Shown here in pieces: positions 30,177-38,852 of a stretch of 64,000 nucleotides of DNA; within the stretch, counting starts at the first letter, position 1, and each line of letters opens with the position of its first letter. Under the pieces are notes generated by a model. The model searched no databases, had not been told where the DNA came from, and saw nothing but the letters and a program-made list of their open reading frames with translations. Location of the stretch: positions 2,170,001 to 2,234,000 of the forward strand of contig NZ_CP053835.1 of assembly GCF_013201725.1 (NCBI RefSeq). The letters are read 5' to 3'. This DNA comes from Arcobacter defluvii. GTDB taxonomy: Bacteria > Campylobacterota > Campylobacteria > Campylobacterales > Arcobacteraceae. The position numbers and the translations under genes were made by a program.

Positions 30177-31148
30177 TTAATCTTCTGATAGAATTTTTAG
30201 CTCATTATTTGCAACTTCAAAAAACAACTCTTTTTTTCCGTAAAATCTAACACTTGGGCTTAGATACTCTTCATCCATTAAAACTTTATACATTTTTTTA
30301 CCTAAAGAGTTAGGATAAGGTGATATATCTATATTTGAGAAATTTATTGTTTTACTTTCATTTTTTGCAAATATTTGCTCTTTATAATCTCTAAATTGAT
30401 TAAAATTTGATTTATCAGCTCTTTTAAAATCTTTAGAATAAAAAGATAAATAATCTTCAATTTTTGAATATTTCCATGCATCTTTCCATTTATATATTGA
30501 ACTTAAAATCAAAGCAACATCATCTTTTGAAGCTTTTGGAAAATCACCTTCACTTGTTAATAAAATTGTTTTTTTATAATCAATGTTTTTTTCTAAATTT
30601 TCTAATTCAGTATTATCTAAAGCTATACATCCTTTTGTAAATTTTTCTCTATCACCATCAAATGGCATACCATGAATCCAAATTCCTGAACCTTTTTTAT
30701 CTAAACTTTTATCAAATGAATTTGGATATGAAGTAACTAATGCAAATGGACCATAAAATTGATCAACTTGGCTTTTCTTCTCGATTAATTCATAAGCTCC
30801 TTCAGGTGTTTTCTTGTCACCTTCTGTATATTTATCACCAGAATTTTCTCCAACTATCACACTATTTCTTAAAACTAATTTGTAATCATTATTAACAATC
30901 TCATATAAAGACATTTCTGTCTGTTCTTTTTGAGTTAAAATTACATATTTTTTATATTCATAATATCCATAATCAACATTTTTATTTTCTAAATAATTTT
31001 TCCAATAATTTACATCTTTTAAACTATTTTCAATAACTTTTTCTACAGCGCTAATTCCTTCAAATCTATACACATTTACTAAATCATTTGCATACATATT
31101 AAAAGCAATAAATACAAAAAATACAAATTTAAACAAGCAATACTCCAT
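30177..31148 (-). CDS. L,D-transpeptidase-fold murein LD-carboxypeptidase (Pgp2/Csd6-like)
   Basis: Periplasmic YkuD-fold enzyme, about 320 residues, with an N-terminal signal segment. The catalytic motif HGMPFDGDREKFTKGCIAL carries the His and Cys; KKTPEGAYELIEKKSQ precedes it. A C-terminal NTF2-like domain (from about residue 210, SSIYKWKDAWKYSKIEDYL) is the hallmark of Campylobacterota Pgp2/Csd6, which trim tetrapeptides to tripeptides and set helical shape. Starts TTG 31151, ATG 31148 and TTG 31136 are all possible; only the last has GGAG at proper distance. It is divergent from the M23 peptidase gene. Confidence 0.9.
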   Translation of the reverse strand: MEYCLFKFVFFVFIAFNMYANDLVNVYRFEGISAVEKVIENSLKDVNYWKNYLENKNVDYGYYEYKKYVILTQKEQTEMSLYEIVNNDYKLVLRNSVIVGENSGDKYTEGDKKTPEGAYELIEKKSQVDQFYGPFALVTSYPNSFDKSLDKKGSGIWIHGMPFDGDREKFTKGCIALDNTELENLEKNIDYKKTILLTSEGDFPKASKDDVALILSSIYKWKDAWKYSKIEDYLSFYSKDFKRADKSNFNQFRDYKEQIFAKNESKTINFSNIDISPYPNSLGKKMYKVLMDEEYLSPSVRFYGKKELFFEVANNELKILSED

Positions 31149-31215
31149 CAATATTTAAGTTACGCAATTGTATAATACTTGCCCTAATTATTTAATAAAG
31201 AAGAAGTGAAGAACT

Positions 31216-32406
31216 ATGAAAAAAATTATTTTAACAATCATTATTTTATTTAATTTTTTATATTCGGCACAAGTTGAAGAACTTTCATGGCCAAGAGGAG
31301 AAAGCTTTTTAACATTTTTAGATAAATACAAAGTCCCTCAAAAATTATATTTTGATTTAGAAAAAGAAGACAAAGAGTTATGTTCAGAAATTGAAGCAGA
31401 TAGAAGATTTTATTTATATACAGAAGATGATGGCTCATTAAATCAAGTTTTAATTCCTGTTTCTGATGATATTCAACTTCATGTCTATAAAGATAGCAAC
31501 AATGAATATAAATTTCAAACTTTACCTATTAATTATACAGAATATACAGAAACTGTTGCTATAAAAATCACAGAATCTGTATCTCACGATATTCAAACTG
31601 CAACAGGAGATGTTACTTTATCATCAATATTAAAATCACTTTTTCAAGATCCTAGTGTAAATTTTAGAAAAATGAAAAAAGGTGATTTTATTGCTTTAAA
31701 ATATACTCAAAAATCTTATCTTGGAAGACCACTTGGAATGCCTGATTTAACAGCTGCAATGGTTCAAATAGCTGGGAAACCTTTTTATAGATTTAAAAAT
31801 GACAAAGATAATAAATATTATGATGAAAAAGGTGTTGGATTTACAAAATCTTATTTCTTTCAAATGCCAGTTACATTTCAAAGAATTTCTAGTGTATTTA
31901 CAAAAAAACGTTGGCATCCAGTACTAAAAAGATTTCGAGCACACTTAGGAACTGACTTTGCAGCACCTACAGGAAGAAATATCTATGCAGCTGCAGATGG
32001 AAGAGTTGAATTTATGGGAGTGAAAGGTGGTTATGGTAACGTTATTATCATAAATCATGGAAATGGATATAAGACATTATATGCTCACCAAAAAGGCTTT
32101 GCAAAAGGTATTAGACAAGGTACATCAATAAAAAAAGGAACACATATTGGATATGTTGGAAGCACAGGACTTAGTTCAGGTCCACATTTGCATCTAGGAT
32201 TATATAAAAATGGAACAGCTATTGATCCAATGAGTGTGATTACAAAACCAAAAATTGAAGGTTTAGATGGAAAAGAAAAAGCTTCTTTCTTAGCTAATAC
32301 TCAAAATATTATAAAAAAATTCAATAATGAAATTGAAAATGAAAATAGAACAATTCCTACAAGATTAGAAAGAATAACAGATAGAAGTGAAATAAATATA
32401 CTATAA
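31216..32406 (+). CDS. M23-family peptidoglycan DD-endopeptidase (Pgp3/Csd1-like)
   Basis: 396-residue periplasmic zinc metallopeptidase that cuts murein crosslinks. A signal peptide (residues about 1-17) is followed by an N-terminal regulatory region and a LytM domain with metal ligands in HLGTDFAAPTGR and GPHLHLGLYKNG, plus GYGNVIIINHGNGYKTLYAH. The divergent neighbour is an LD-carboxypeptidase, so both remodel peptidoglycan and probably determine cell shape. The MerR-type gene follows 15 nt downstream. Confidence 0.93.
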   Translation: MKKIILTIIILFNFLYSAQVEELSWPRGESFLTFLDKYKVPQKLYFDLEKEDKELCSEIEADRRFYLYTEDDGSLNQVLIPVSDDIQLHVYKDSNNEYKFQTLPINYTEYTETVAIKITESVSHDIQTATGDVTLSSILKSLFQDPSVNFRKMKKGDFIALKYTQKSYLGRPLGMPDLTAAMVQIAGKPFYRFKNDKDNKYYDEKGVGFTKSYFFQMPVTFQRISSVFTKKRWHPVLKRFRAHLGTDFAAPTGRNIYAAADGRVEFMGVKGGYGNVIIINHGNGYKTLYAHQKGFAKGIRQGTSIKKGTHIGYVGSTGLSSGPHLHLGLYKNGTAIDPMSVITKPKIEGLDGKEKASFLANTQNIIKKFNNEIENENRTIPTRLERITDRSEINIL

Positions 32407-32421
32407 AAAAGGTAAATAACC

Positions 32422-32763
32422 ATGGCTTTACTAAATAATGATAAAGATATATTACCTTTAAGTAGTATTTCTGAACTCTTAAGTGCAAAAATAAGAACTT
32501 TAAAAATGTATGAAGATAAAGGTTTATTACCTCAAAAAAACAACAAAATAAAAAAATTGTATTCAATTAATGACGTAAAAATCATTGCTTTTGTACACTA
32601 TCTAGCAAATATAAAAAAAATAAATGCAAATGGCATAAAATATATTTTAGAGATAATCGATGAAAATATGGATGAACAAAATAGAAATAGTTTTTTAGAT
32701 ATTATTGAATCAAAACTAGAAAATATTTCTGAAAATGATATACAAGACTTAGAATCTTTTTAA
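32422..32763 (+). CDS. MerR-family transcriptional regulator (HspR-like)
   Basis: 113 residues with a MerR winged-helix N-terminus: LSSISELLSAKIRTLKMYEDKGLLP and LYSINDVKIIAFVHYL, followed by a short dimerisation helix with no effector-binding domain or metal-binding cysteines. AAAAGGTAAATAACC precedes the ATG. It is co-directional with the M23 peptidase gene and upstream of ectABCD, so it could control either; the sequence does not decide. Confidence 0.85.
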   Translation: MALLNNDKDILPLSSISELLSAKIRTLKMYEDKGLLPQKNNKIKKLYSINDVKIIAFVHYLANIKKINANGIKYILEIIDENMDEQNRNSFLDIIESKLENISENDIQDLESF

Positions 32764-32939
32764 ATAATATTTATCTTCAATAATTACTTTTCATTTCTAC
32801 AAATTATATAATTTAACCAAACTAACCAATTTATCGTAACTACAGCTTTATTCTTTCATTAATATTTTCTTCAATTTAAGTTTAATTTAATACATATATG
32901 CTATAAATTTACACATATTTCGTAAATATTTAACATAAT

Positions 32940-32960
32940 ATATGTAAAATATTTACATAT
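32940..32960. promoter_or_regulatory. palindrome in the ectA leader, candidate operator
   Basis: The 217-bp gap before ectA holds a perfect 9-bp dyad ATATGTAAA-ATA-TTTACATAT ending 21 bases before the ectA start codon. A related half-site, CGTAAATATTTA, lies about 20 bases upstream. The placement suits a repressor or a regulator of osmotic induction. The rest of the gap is AT-rich without further obvious structure. Confidence 0.45.
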
Positions 32961-32980
32961 TATATGAAAAAAGGAGCAAT

Positions 32981-33469
32981 ATGAATGGAATAATATTTTC
33001 AAAACCTTGTATAGAAAATTCAAAAGATATTTTTAATTTAATAAAAAGATGTGACACTCTTGATTTAAATTCAGAATATCTTTATCTATTACAATGTTCT
33101 CATTTTAAAAAAACTTGTGGAATTGCTATTTTAGAAAATGAAGTAATTGGTTTTGTATCTGGATATTTTATTCCTGATAAGAATGATACTTTATTTATTT
33201 GGCAAGTAGCAGTTGATGAAAAATTTAGAGGACAAAATATTGCCATAAAAATTATTATTGATATATATAATAGAAATAATATTAATAATAAAATCAAATA
33301 TATATTATCAACTGTTTCACCAAGTAATAACTCTTCAAAAAGAGTATTTGAGAAACTTGCAGATAATTTTAATACAAAGATTGAAAATAAAACTCTTTTT
33401 TCATTGAATGATTTTTTAGATTCACATGAAGAAGAAATTCAATATCTAATTGGACCAATAAACAACTAA
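32981..33469 (+). CDS. ectA: L-2,4-diaminobutyrate N-acetyltransferase
   Basis: GNAT-fold enzyme, 162 residues, making N-gamma-acetyl-diaminobutyrate. Motifs: LIKRCDTLDLNSEYLYLL, LFIWQVAVDEKFRGQNIA (acetyl-CoA loop) and TVSPSNNSSKRVFEKLA, all characteristic of EctA. AAAAAAGGAGC precedes the ATG. First gene of ectABCD, 13 nt before ectB. Confidence 0.95.
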   Translation: MNGIIFSKPCIENSKDIFNLIKRCDTLDLNSEYLYLLQCSHFKKTCGIAILENEVIGFVSGYFIPDKNDTLFIWQVAVDEKFRGQNIAIKIIIDIYNRNNINNKIKYILSTVSPSNNSSKRVFEKLADNFNTKIENKTLFSLNDFLDSHEEEIQYLIGPINN

Positions 33470-33482
33470 AAAAAGGAGTAAA

Positions 33483-34763
33483 ATGAGAATATTTGAAAAT
33501 TTAGAATCAGAAGTAAGAGGTTATATTAGAAGTTTTCCAACTATTTTTAAAAAAGCAAAAGGTGCTATATTAACAGATGAACAAGGTGTAGAATATATAG
33601 ATTTTTTTGCAGGTGCTGGAACTTTAAATTATGGTCATAATAATGAACATATCAGTAAAGCTCTAATTGAATATTTACAAGAAGATGGAATAGTTCATGG
33701 TCTAGATATGGCAACAACAGCAAAAAAAGAGTTTTTACAAACTTTTGAAAGCTTAATCTTAAAGCCAAGAAATCTTGAATATAAATTGCAATTTACAGGA
33801 CCAACTGGTACAAATGCAGTTGAAACAGCACTAAAACTAGCAAGACTTGTAAAAGGTAGAAGTAATATTGTAGCTTTTACAAATGGCTACCATGGTTTAT
33901 CTCAAGGAGCTCTTGCAATTACAGGGAACAATGAATATAGAGATGAAAGTTATATAAGTAGAACCAATGCAACATTTATGCCATTTGATGGATATTTTGA
34001 TGATACTAATACATTAAAATATTTTAGAAAATTTTTAGAAGATGGAAGTAGTGGTGTTGATTTACCAGCTGCAGTAATTCTTGAAACAATTCAAGGAGAA
34101 GGTGGAATAAATGTAGCCTCTAAAGAATGGTTACAAGAACTTGAAGCAATTTGTAGAGAATTTGATATTTTATTAATAGTTGATGATATACAAGTTGGTA
34201 ATGGTAGAAGTGGAGAATTTTTTTCATTTGAATTTGCAGGTATCACTCCTGATATTGTAACATTATCTAAATCAATTGGTGGTGGGTTACCAATGGCTCT
34301 TCTATTATTTAAACCCCAATTAGACCAGTGGAAACCAGGTGAACATACAGGAACATTTAGAGGAAATAATCTTGCATTTGTTGCTTCAAAAGTATCACTT
34401 GAACATTATTGGCAAAATGACAATATCTCAAAAGCTGTTTTTTATAAAGAAAAAATTTTAAGAACAACACTTGAAAAAATTGCAGAAAAATACAAAGACA
34501 CTTATGAAATAGAAATAAGAGGAAGAGGTTTAGCATATGGATTTGAGATAAAAAATGACAAATCAATGGCTAGCGATTTATCTTCAATTGCTTTTGAAGA
34601 ACAATTGATTGTTGAAACTTGTGGAAGTGAAGGACAAGTTGTAAAATTTCTTCCACCTTTATTAATAGATGAAGAATTATTAATAGAAGGATTAAAAAGA
34701 TTTGAAAAAGCTGTAGATAGACTTATTGTTGAAAGAAAAAATAATTTAAAGGGAGAATATTAA
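33483..34763 (+). CDS. ectB: diaminobutyrate-2-oxoglutarate aminotransferase
   Basis: PLP class III aminotransferase converting aspartate semialdehyde to diaminobutyrate, 426 residues. Features: N-terminal FENLESEVRGYIRSFPTIF, FTGPTGTNAVETALKLAR, VDDIQVGNGRSG, and the PLP lysine in TLSKSIGGGLPMALLL. Adjacent to ectC with no spacer. Confidence 0.96.
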   Translation: MRIFENLESEVRGYIRSFPTIFKKAKGAILTDEQGVEYIDFFAGAGTLNYGHNNEHISKALIEYLQEDGIVHGLDMATTAKKEFLQTFESLILKPRNLEYKLQFTGPTGTNAVETALKLARLVKGRSNIVAFTNGYHGLSQGALAITGNNEYRDESYISRTNATFMPFDGYFDDTNTLKYFRKFLEDGSSGVDLPAAVILETIQGEGGINVASKEWLQELEAICREFDILLIVDDIQVGNGRSGEFFSFEFAGITPDIVTLSKSIGGGLPMALLLFKPQLDQWKPGEHTGTFRGNNLAFVASKVSLEHYWQNDNISKAVFYKEKILRTTLEKIAEKYKDTYEIEIRGRGLAYGFEIKNDKSMASDLSSIAFEEQLIVETCGSEGQVVKFLPPLLIDEELLIEGLKRFEKAVDRLIVERKNNLKGEY

Positions 34764-35159
34764 ATGATTGTAAGAGATATAAGAAAAGAAATTATTGGAA
34801 CATCAAAAGAAGTATTTGCAAAAGATAATCAATGGGTTAGTAGAAGAATGTTATTAAAAGAAGATGGAATGGGCTTTTCATTTCATGAGACTATAATAAA
34901 AGCTCATTCAAAAACACATATTCATTACAAAAATCATTTAGAAGCTGTTTATTGTGTAAGTGGAGATGGAAAAATTGAAGATTTAAAAACTGGCATTATC
35001 AATGAAATTTATGATGGAATTATGTATGCGTTAAATGAAAATGATGAACATTATTTGTATGGAGGGAATGTTGATATGAGATTAATTTGTGTATTTAATC
35101 CTCCACTTACAGGAAAAGAAAATCATGATGAAAATGGTGTTTATCCATTAATTGATTAA
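34764..35159 (+). CDS. ectC: L-ectoine synthase
   Basis: Cupin-fold enzyme that cyclises N-gamma-acetyl-diaminobutyrate to ectoine, 131 residues. Starts MIVRDIRKEIIGTSKEVFA; metal-binding cupin segment HYKNHLEAVYCVSGDGKIED and the C-terminal CVFNPPLTGKENHDENGVYP are diagnostic. Its 3' end overlaps the open frame of ectD, whose real start is 10 nt downstream. Confidence 0.97.
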   Translation: MIVRDIRKEIIGTSKEVFAKDNQWVSRRMLLKEDGMGFSFHETIIKAHSKTHIHYKNHLEAVYCVSGDGKIEDLKTGIINEIYDGIMYALNENDEHYLYGGNVDMRLICVFNPPLTGKENHDENGVYPLID

Positions 35160-35169
35160 AAGGAGAAAA

Positions 35170-36063
35170 ATGAAAAATTTATATCCATCAAGAGGCAAAG
35201 AAGAAAAAATCATAAAGAGAGTTGATAAAGTTGTTTATTCTAAAGAAAAAGTTGGAAAATATTCGTTAAATGAAAAAGATATTATATCATATGAAGAAAA
35301 TGGTTTTATAATAATACCTAATGCATTTAATGAAAAAGAAATTAAAAAATTTAAAGAAGAGTTATCCATACTTGAAAAAAATGAGAAAAATAGAAAAAAT
35401 AGTGAGTTTATAACAGAACCAAATAGCGATAAATTAAGAACTATTTTTAATCAGCATTTTTTTAGTAAAATCTTTAAAAATCTATCAAAAGATTCAAGAA
35501 TATTAGATAAAGTTAAACAAATTCTAGGAAGTGAAGTTTATATTCATCATGGAAGAATAAATATAAAAAGAGCATATCAAGGAAAATCTTTTCCTTGGCA
35601 TAGTGATTTTGAAACTTGGCATAGTGAAGATGGATTACCAAATTGTAGATGTCTGTCTGCGTGGATTATGTTAAGTGATAATACAGAATTTAATGGTCCT
35701 TTATATTTAATAAAAGGTAGCCATAAAAAATTTGTATCTTGTGAAGGTATTACACCAAAAGATAATTATAAAAAATCTTTAAAAAAACAAGAATACGGAG
35801 TTCCTAGTATAAATGCAATCAAAGAGTTATCTAAAAAAGATAAATTAGTTTCAGCATTAGGAGATGCTGGTACTTTAGTTTTACATGATGGTAACATATT
35901 ACATGGAAGTCCTGATAATATTTCACCTGATGATAGAACAAATATTTTTTATGTTTACAATAGTGTAAAAAATATTCCACTAAAACCTTTTGCTTCAAAA
36001 TCTCCAAGAGCCGATTTTTTATGTTTAAAAGATTTTAAACCGTTAAAAACAATAAATCAATAG
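35170..36063 (+). CDS. ectD: ectoine 5-hydroxylase
   Basis: Non-haem Fe(II)/2-oxoglutarate dioxygenase producing 5-hydroxyectoine, 297 residues from ATG 35170, which has AAAGGAG upstream. Iron ligands are His and Asp in the EctD signature FPWHSDFETWHSEDGLP and the distal His in LVLHDGNILHGSPDN. Arg in DDRTNIFYVYNSVKN would bind 2-oxoglutarate. Its stop codon lies within the terminator stem at 36051-36081. Confidence 0.96.
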   Translation: MKNLYPSRGKEEKIIKRVDKVVYSKEKVGKYSLNEKDIISYEENGFIIIPNAFNEKEIKKFKEELSILEKNEKNRKNSEFITEPNSDKLRTIFNQHFFSKIFKNLSKDSRILDKVKQILGSEVYIHHGRINIKRAYQGKSFPWHSDFETWHSEDGLPNCRCLSAWIMLSDNTEFNGPLYLIKGSHKKFVSCEGITPKDNYKKSLKKQEYGVPSINAIKELSKKDKLVSALGDAGTLVLHDGNILHGSPDNISPDDRTNIFYVYNSVKNIPLKPFASKSPRADFLCLKDFKPLKTINQ

Positions 36064-36081
36064 AATTTCTATTGATTTATT
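36051..36081. terminator. shared terminator between ectD and folE
   Basis: Perfect 14-bp stem AATAAATCAATAGA / TCTATTGATTTATT with a 3-nt loop. It contains the ectD stop and reaches into the folE stop, so it can serve both convergent transcripts. Confidence 0.75.
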
Positions 36082-36649
36082 TATGAAGAGATTGAGCAAC
36101 TATTGATAAAAACTCATCTTTAGTTGTTTTATTTGTTTTAAAAAGCCCTCTTAAAGCAGATGTAACAGTAGTTGAACAAATTTTTTCAACTCCTCTCATT
36201 TCCATACACATATGTCTTGCATCAATCATAACTGCAACACCTTTTGGTTTTAAATGTTCATTTAAAGCATCACAAATTTGCTCAGTTAATTGTTCTTGAA
36301 TTTGTAATCTTCTTGCAAAAACATCAACAACTCTAGGAATTTTACTAAGTCCAATAACTTTTCCATTTGGAATATAAGCAATATGTGCTTTTCCAATAAT
36401 TGGTAACATATGATGTTCACATTGAGAATAAAATTCTATATCTTTTACCACAACCATTTCATCATTTGTTGATGTAAAAAGAGCCTTTTCAATTATTTCT
36501 TTCGGGTCTTGTTTATAACCACTGCACATAAATTCAAAAGCTTTTCTTACACGACTTGGAGTATCAATTAATCCTTCTCTATTAATATCTTCTCCTATAT
36601 GCGTAAGAATTTTTTTCACAGCATTTTCAAATTCAATTTCTTTAGTCAT
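36077..36649 (-). CDS. folE: GTP cyclohydrolase I
   Basis: First enzyme of tetrahydrofolate synthesis, 190 residues. Zinc and catalytic residues are in [20 protein letters not shown] and in [36 protein letters not shown] is canonical. It is separate from the corA operon by 46 nt with its own start context. Confidence 0.97.
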   Translation of the reverse strand: MTKEIEFENAVKKILTHIGEDINREGLIDTPSRVRKAFEFMCSGYKQDPKEIIEKALFTSTNDEMVVVKDIEFYSQCEHHMLPIIGKAHIAYIPNGKVIGLSKIPRVVDVFARRLQIQEQLTEQICDALNEHLKPKGVAVMIDARHMCMEMRGVEKICSTTVTSALRGLFKTNKTTKDEFLSIVAQSLHK

Positions 36650-36695
36650 TAAAATTTTCCTTTAAACTTTTATTATATTATTTTGATAAGATTTA

Positions 36696-37649
36696 CTAAA
36701 TCCAACCTTTCTTTTTAAATATTAAAATTGGTGTTATTGAAGAAATTATCATAAAAACTATTGAAAATATATATCCATATTCCCAATGAAGTTCGGGAAT
36801 AAACTCAAAGTTCATTCCATAAATACTTGCTATTAATGTTGGAGGAAGAAATATAACATTTACAATTGTAAAGATTTTTATAACTTTATTTTGTTCAATA
36901 CTCAAAATACCAATAAAGATATTTTGTAAATAATCTAATCTTTCAAAATTAAAATTTGTATGATCAATCAAGGATTTAATATCTTTTAACATAATTGGTA
37001 ATTCATTTTTATCATCAACAAATTTTTGAGATTTTAATAAAGAGTTTAAAATTCTTTGTTTATCTGTCAAATTTTCTCTAATTTTCATATTTAAATCTTC
37101 AAAGTATGAAATCTTTTCAAGAATTTCTTCATCATCATTTGAATAATCTGTAAATACATGTTTTCTTATTTTTGTAATTTCTTTTGATAAATTTTCAATT
37201 GTATCAGCATCAGCATCAATTCGAATATCTATAATTTGACAAAAAATAGAGTAACCATTTTTAAACTCTCTTGGAGAAATTAAAAGTTTTTTAGTAAAAG
37301 TATTAAAACTCTCCAATTTTTTATATCTAACAGAAATCAATAATGTACCTTGTAATATAAATGATACCGTTTCATTGAAAGCTGATTTATTATCATTTAT
37401 CAAAAAGTAACTATTTATTTCTATTCTATTATTTTCTTCCCAATATCGAGAACTCAACTCAATCTCTTCACTCTCTTGTTTCGTAGGGAATTTCATATCA
37501 AAAAGATTTTCAACTGCTCTTATTTCATCAATTGTTGGTAAAAGCATATCTATCCAAATTACACTATTTTTATCTTCATTGCTATCAAAAAATTCTATTC
37601 CTTCAATAACATTAAGTCTATTTCCTTTTTTCACATAACAATTAATCAA
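36696..37649 (-). CDS. corA: CorA-family magnesium/divalent-metal transporter
   Basis: 317 residues: a cytosolic alpha/beta domain, long helices, then two C-terminal transmembrane helices. The selectivity signature is present in IASIYGMNFEFIPELHWEYGY between the helices. The basic tail KKKGWI is typical. It lies 12 nt after the type II secretion F-like gene, so it may be read through from that operon. Confidence 0.95.
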   Translation of the reverse strand: MINCYVKKGNRLNVIEGIEFFDSNEDKNSVIWIDMLLPTIDEIRAVENLFDMKFPTKQESEEIELSSRYWEENNRIEINSYFLINDNKSAFNETVSFILQGTLLISVRYKKLESFNTFTKKLLISPREFKNGYSIFCQIIDIRIDADADTIENLSKEITKIRKHVFTDYSNDDEEILEKISYFEDLNMKIRENLTDKQRILNSLLKSQKFVDDKNELPIMLKDIKSLIDHTNFNFERLDYLQNIFIGILSIEQNKVIKIFTIVNVIFLPPTLIASIYGMNFEFIPELHWEYGYIFSIVFMIISSITPILIFKKKGWI

Positions 37650-37661
37650 GGCTACTCCTTT

Positions 37662-38852
37662 TTAAATGTTTATCATATTTCCCATATCCCAAATAGGCAT
37701 AAATATTGCCAATACTATCCAAAGAATTAATCCCATAATTATGATTAAAAATATAGGTTGTATTAAAGATATTAGTAAATTCATTTTATCATCAAATCTA
37801 TTTTTGTAAATCTTTTTTATTTCATCTATTGTAATACTTAAAGAGTTAGAAACCTCACCTGTATTAATCAGATTTAAAACTATATCATCAAATATTTGTG
37901 TTCTTAAAAAAGAATCATTGATACTTTCACCATTTTGTAATAAGTTATCAATTATATATATTTTATCTAAAAGATATTTGTTTTTTAATAAAATTTTTGA
38001 AGAAATAAAAGCTTTATGAAATTCATAGTTTGATTTTAACATTATATCTATTACTAAAAATAGTTTATACAGTTGCATATATAAATAAATATCTTTTATT
38101 AAAATTATTTTTTCAACAAAAAACTTATCAATTTTATATTCAAAATTACTATTTTTTTTATAAAAAAAACTTATTAATAGTAAAAATAACAAAAAAACTA
38201 AAAATAAATATAAAAAATAGTTTTCAAAAAAATATTCAGTTTGTAATAAAATCTTAGTAGCCAAAGGAAGTTCATTTTGAGTTTGAGAAAAAATTATTTT
38301 AAATTTAGGAATTACAAAACTAAAAATTGCAAATAAAGAAAGGAAAAAACTTATAACTAAAATAATTGGATAAAATATCGCCTTATAAAAACTCTTTTTT
38401 ATCTCTTGGTTTTCTATCAATAGTTTACTTAAAGCTTTAATATTTAATGCAATATTTCCTGTATCTTGAGAAATTTTTAAAAAAGATAAAATTATTTGAT
38501 TTATCTTAAAGTTTTCAAGATTTTTATCTATTGCTTTTCCATTTGATAATGAATATTTTATTGTATTTAAAAACTCAACAATTTGTTTATCTTTTTTATT
38601 TTTAATTAAAATATCTAAAGCATCAGATATATTTATATTTGATTGAAGCATTAAACTTAGTTCATAAAAAAGTAAATTTAATTTTTTTTCATTTATTCTT
38701 TTTTTTCTTCTAAAATCTATTTTCAAATAATTCTTGTATTCTTTAATTTCTATAATATTTTTTGGTAATTTTTCTTTTGATAAATCTGAAGTTTCTAAAA
38801 TGATTTTTTCTATTTTTTCTTCACTTTGATATTTAATTTTATATTTTTTCAC
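37662..38852 (-). CDS. type II secretion / type IV pilus inner-membrane protein (GspF/PilC/CtsF-like)
   Basis: Polytopic platform protein, 396 residues, with two T2SF domains (LFYELSLMLQSNINISDALDIL and LFLVIDIMLKSNYEFHKAF), each followed by membrane helices, and the C-terminal LNLINTGEVSNSLSITIDE motif. It shares the ATG/stop junction with the ATPase gene. In Campylobacter, neighbours of this kind (ctsE-ctsF) serve DNA uptake; no pseudopilin gene is present here. Confidence 0.88.
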   Translation of the reverse strand: MKKYKIKYQSEEKIEKIILETSDLSKEKLPKNIIEIKEYKNYLKIDFRRKKRINEKKLNLLFYELSLMLQSNINISDALDILIKNKKDKQIVEFLNTIKYSLSNGKAIDKNLENFKINQIILSFLKISQDTGNIALNIKALSKLLIENQEIKKSFYKAIFYPIILVISFFLSLFAIFSFVIPKFKIIFSQTQNELPLATKILLQTEYFFENYFLYLFLVFLLFLLLISFFYKKNSNFEYKIDKFFVEKIILIKDIYLYMQLYKLFLVIDIMLKSNYEFHKAFISSKILLKNKYLLDKIYIIDNLLQNGESINDSFLRTQIFDDIVLNLINTGEVSNSLSITIDEIKKIYKNRFDDKMNLLISLIQPIFLIIIMGLILWIVLAIFMPIWDMGNMINI

